A stretch of DNA of 64,000 nucleotides, from the NCBI GenBank assembly GCA_944415565.1, contig CALYBQ010000005.1, positions 1 to 64,000 of the forward strand. The letters are read 5' to 3'. The DNA comes from an uncultured Rikenellaceae bacterium. Lineage in GTDB: Bacteria; Bacteroidota; Bacteroidia; Bacteroidales; Rikenellaceae. The translations under genes were made by a program, and so were the position numbers. Below are positions 63,493-64,000 of the stretch, in pieces (the first letter of the stretch is position 1; every line of letters starts with the position of its first letter). Under the pieces are notes generated by a model, which searched no databases, was not told the DNA's origin, and saw only the letters and a program-made list of their open reading frames with translations.

Positions 63493-64000
63493 AGAATTTC
63501 TGATAATTGTCCAAATAATCGTTCGTCGATTTGTCCTGATACCACAAAGCCGGTTTGCCCGACCGCTTCACATATTCAGCCAATTCGGCATTGGGATTCT
63601 CAGTATCCAAAACGACACCGTCGGCTTCGTTTATAACGAGCTTCATCAGGTTTTCGTATGAAGGCTCAGAAAGAATTTGCAGTTTATCCATATCGACGCC
63701 CTCGCTCGCTATCTTCGATGCGAAATCGGGACTCAATATCCCCGGGAAACCGTCCTCATAGAGCGAGACTACGATCTTGACGTCGGAAAAAAGCGGATCG
63801 TCGTTCATTATCCACTTGAGATATATCGGAACGATAGCGGAGAACCATCCGTGGCAATGCACTACCGTAGGCTCCCAACGCAGTTTTTTCACCGTTTCGA
63901 GCACTCCGCGTGCGAAAAATATGGCACGCTCGTCGTTGTCGTCGAAGTGTTTGCCTGCGGCATCGGTAAGTATCGCCTTGCGGCTGAAATAGTCCTCGTT
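63476..64000 (-). CDS. Short glycogen/starch synthase (GT5-type), N-terminus outside window
   Basis: The last about 174 residues are visible and the frame is open to the right edge. The GT5 N-lobe motif VVHCHGWFSAIVPIYLKW and the preceding DDNDERAIFFARGVLE are clear. The protein ends shortly after GKPALWYQDKSTNDYLDNYQKFY, so the second Rossmann lobe of full-length GlgA is absent. This matches the roughly 270-residue form found next to DUF4270 in Bacteroidota. Whether such a half enzyme is catalytic alone is not settled by the sequence. Confidence 0.85.
   Translation of the reverse strand, partial: NEDYFSRKAILTDAAGKHFDDNDERAIFFARGVLETVKKLRWEPTVVHCHGWFSAIVPIYLKWIMNDDPLFSDVKIVVSLYEDGFPGILSPDFASKIASEGVDMDKLQILSEPSYENLMKLVINEADGVVLDTENPNAELAEYVKRSGKPALWYQDKSTNDYLDNYQKFYEGLF

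Overview
The window looks like a chromosomal segment of a Bacteroidales bacterium (phylum Bacteroidota), possibly Rikenellaceae/Alistipes-like; the genus is a guess. The evidence is two SusC/SusD pairs, many lipoproteins, a GldE homologue, the DUF4270-short glycogen synthase pair, a bifunctional HisB, a glycine-lipid (glsA/glsB-like) pair, and promoters of the Bacteroidota type (TAnnTTTG at -7, TTTG or TTG about 19-21 bp upstream).

Layout: (1) About 1-16,230, all on the minus strand, is one long surface-lipoprotein/uptake operon: a three-fasciclin-module lipoprotein, SusC, SusD, two fasciclin-type lipoproteins, a second SusC, a second SusD and a lipoprotein cut by the left edge. It holds no glycosidase or regulator and is visibly more AT-rich than the rest. 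(2) About 16,800-25,700 holds single envelope and metabolic genes: an SDR, a GT9 glycosyltransferase, two acyl/acetyltransferases, a YejM/PbgA-like membrane hydrolase, and the DUF4286-GH31-cysQ operon. (3) 25,836-26,427 is rplU-rpmA with a textbook promoter and terminator. (4) 26,748-28,550 is an aroB-SGNH hydrolase operon, preceded by three tandem copies of a 73-74 bp palindromic promoter repeat; typA diverges from it. (5) 31,218-38,729 is a complete histidine operon, hisG-D-C-B-H-(SHOCT/DUF4870 membrane protein)-A-F-IE. It is preceded by a ribosome-mediated attenuator: a 17-residue leader peptide with five consecutive His codons, a 10-bp antiterminator pairing and an intrinsic terminator. 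Its promoter is a solitary copy of the same repeat seen upstream of aroB. (6) 39,118-56,568 is the division and cell wall cluster rsmH-ftsL-ftsI-murE-mraY-murD-ftsW-murG-murC-ftsQ-ftsA-ftsZ followed by gldE and a phosphopantetheinyl transferase; mraZ is not present. (7) 56,740-58,577 is the divergent glsA/glsB-like glycine-lipid pair, followed by a small secreted-protein gene broken by two in-frame stops. (8) 59,566-64,000 holds topA, a DUF4270 lipoprotein and the 3' part of a short glycogen/starch synthase.

The strongest non-gene signals are the his attenuator at 38,815-38,973, the repeat family shared by the his and aroB promoters, and a probable topA promoter embedded in the terminator of the gene upstream. 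No tRNA, rRNA, CRISPR array, insertion sequence or integrase was seen.
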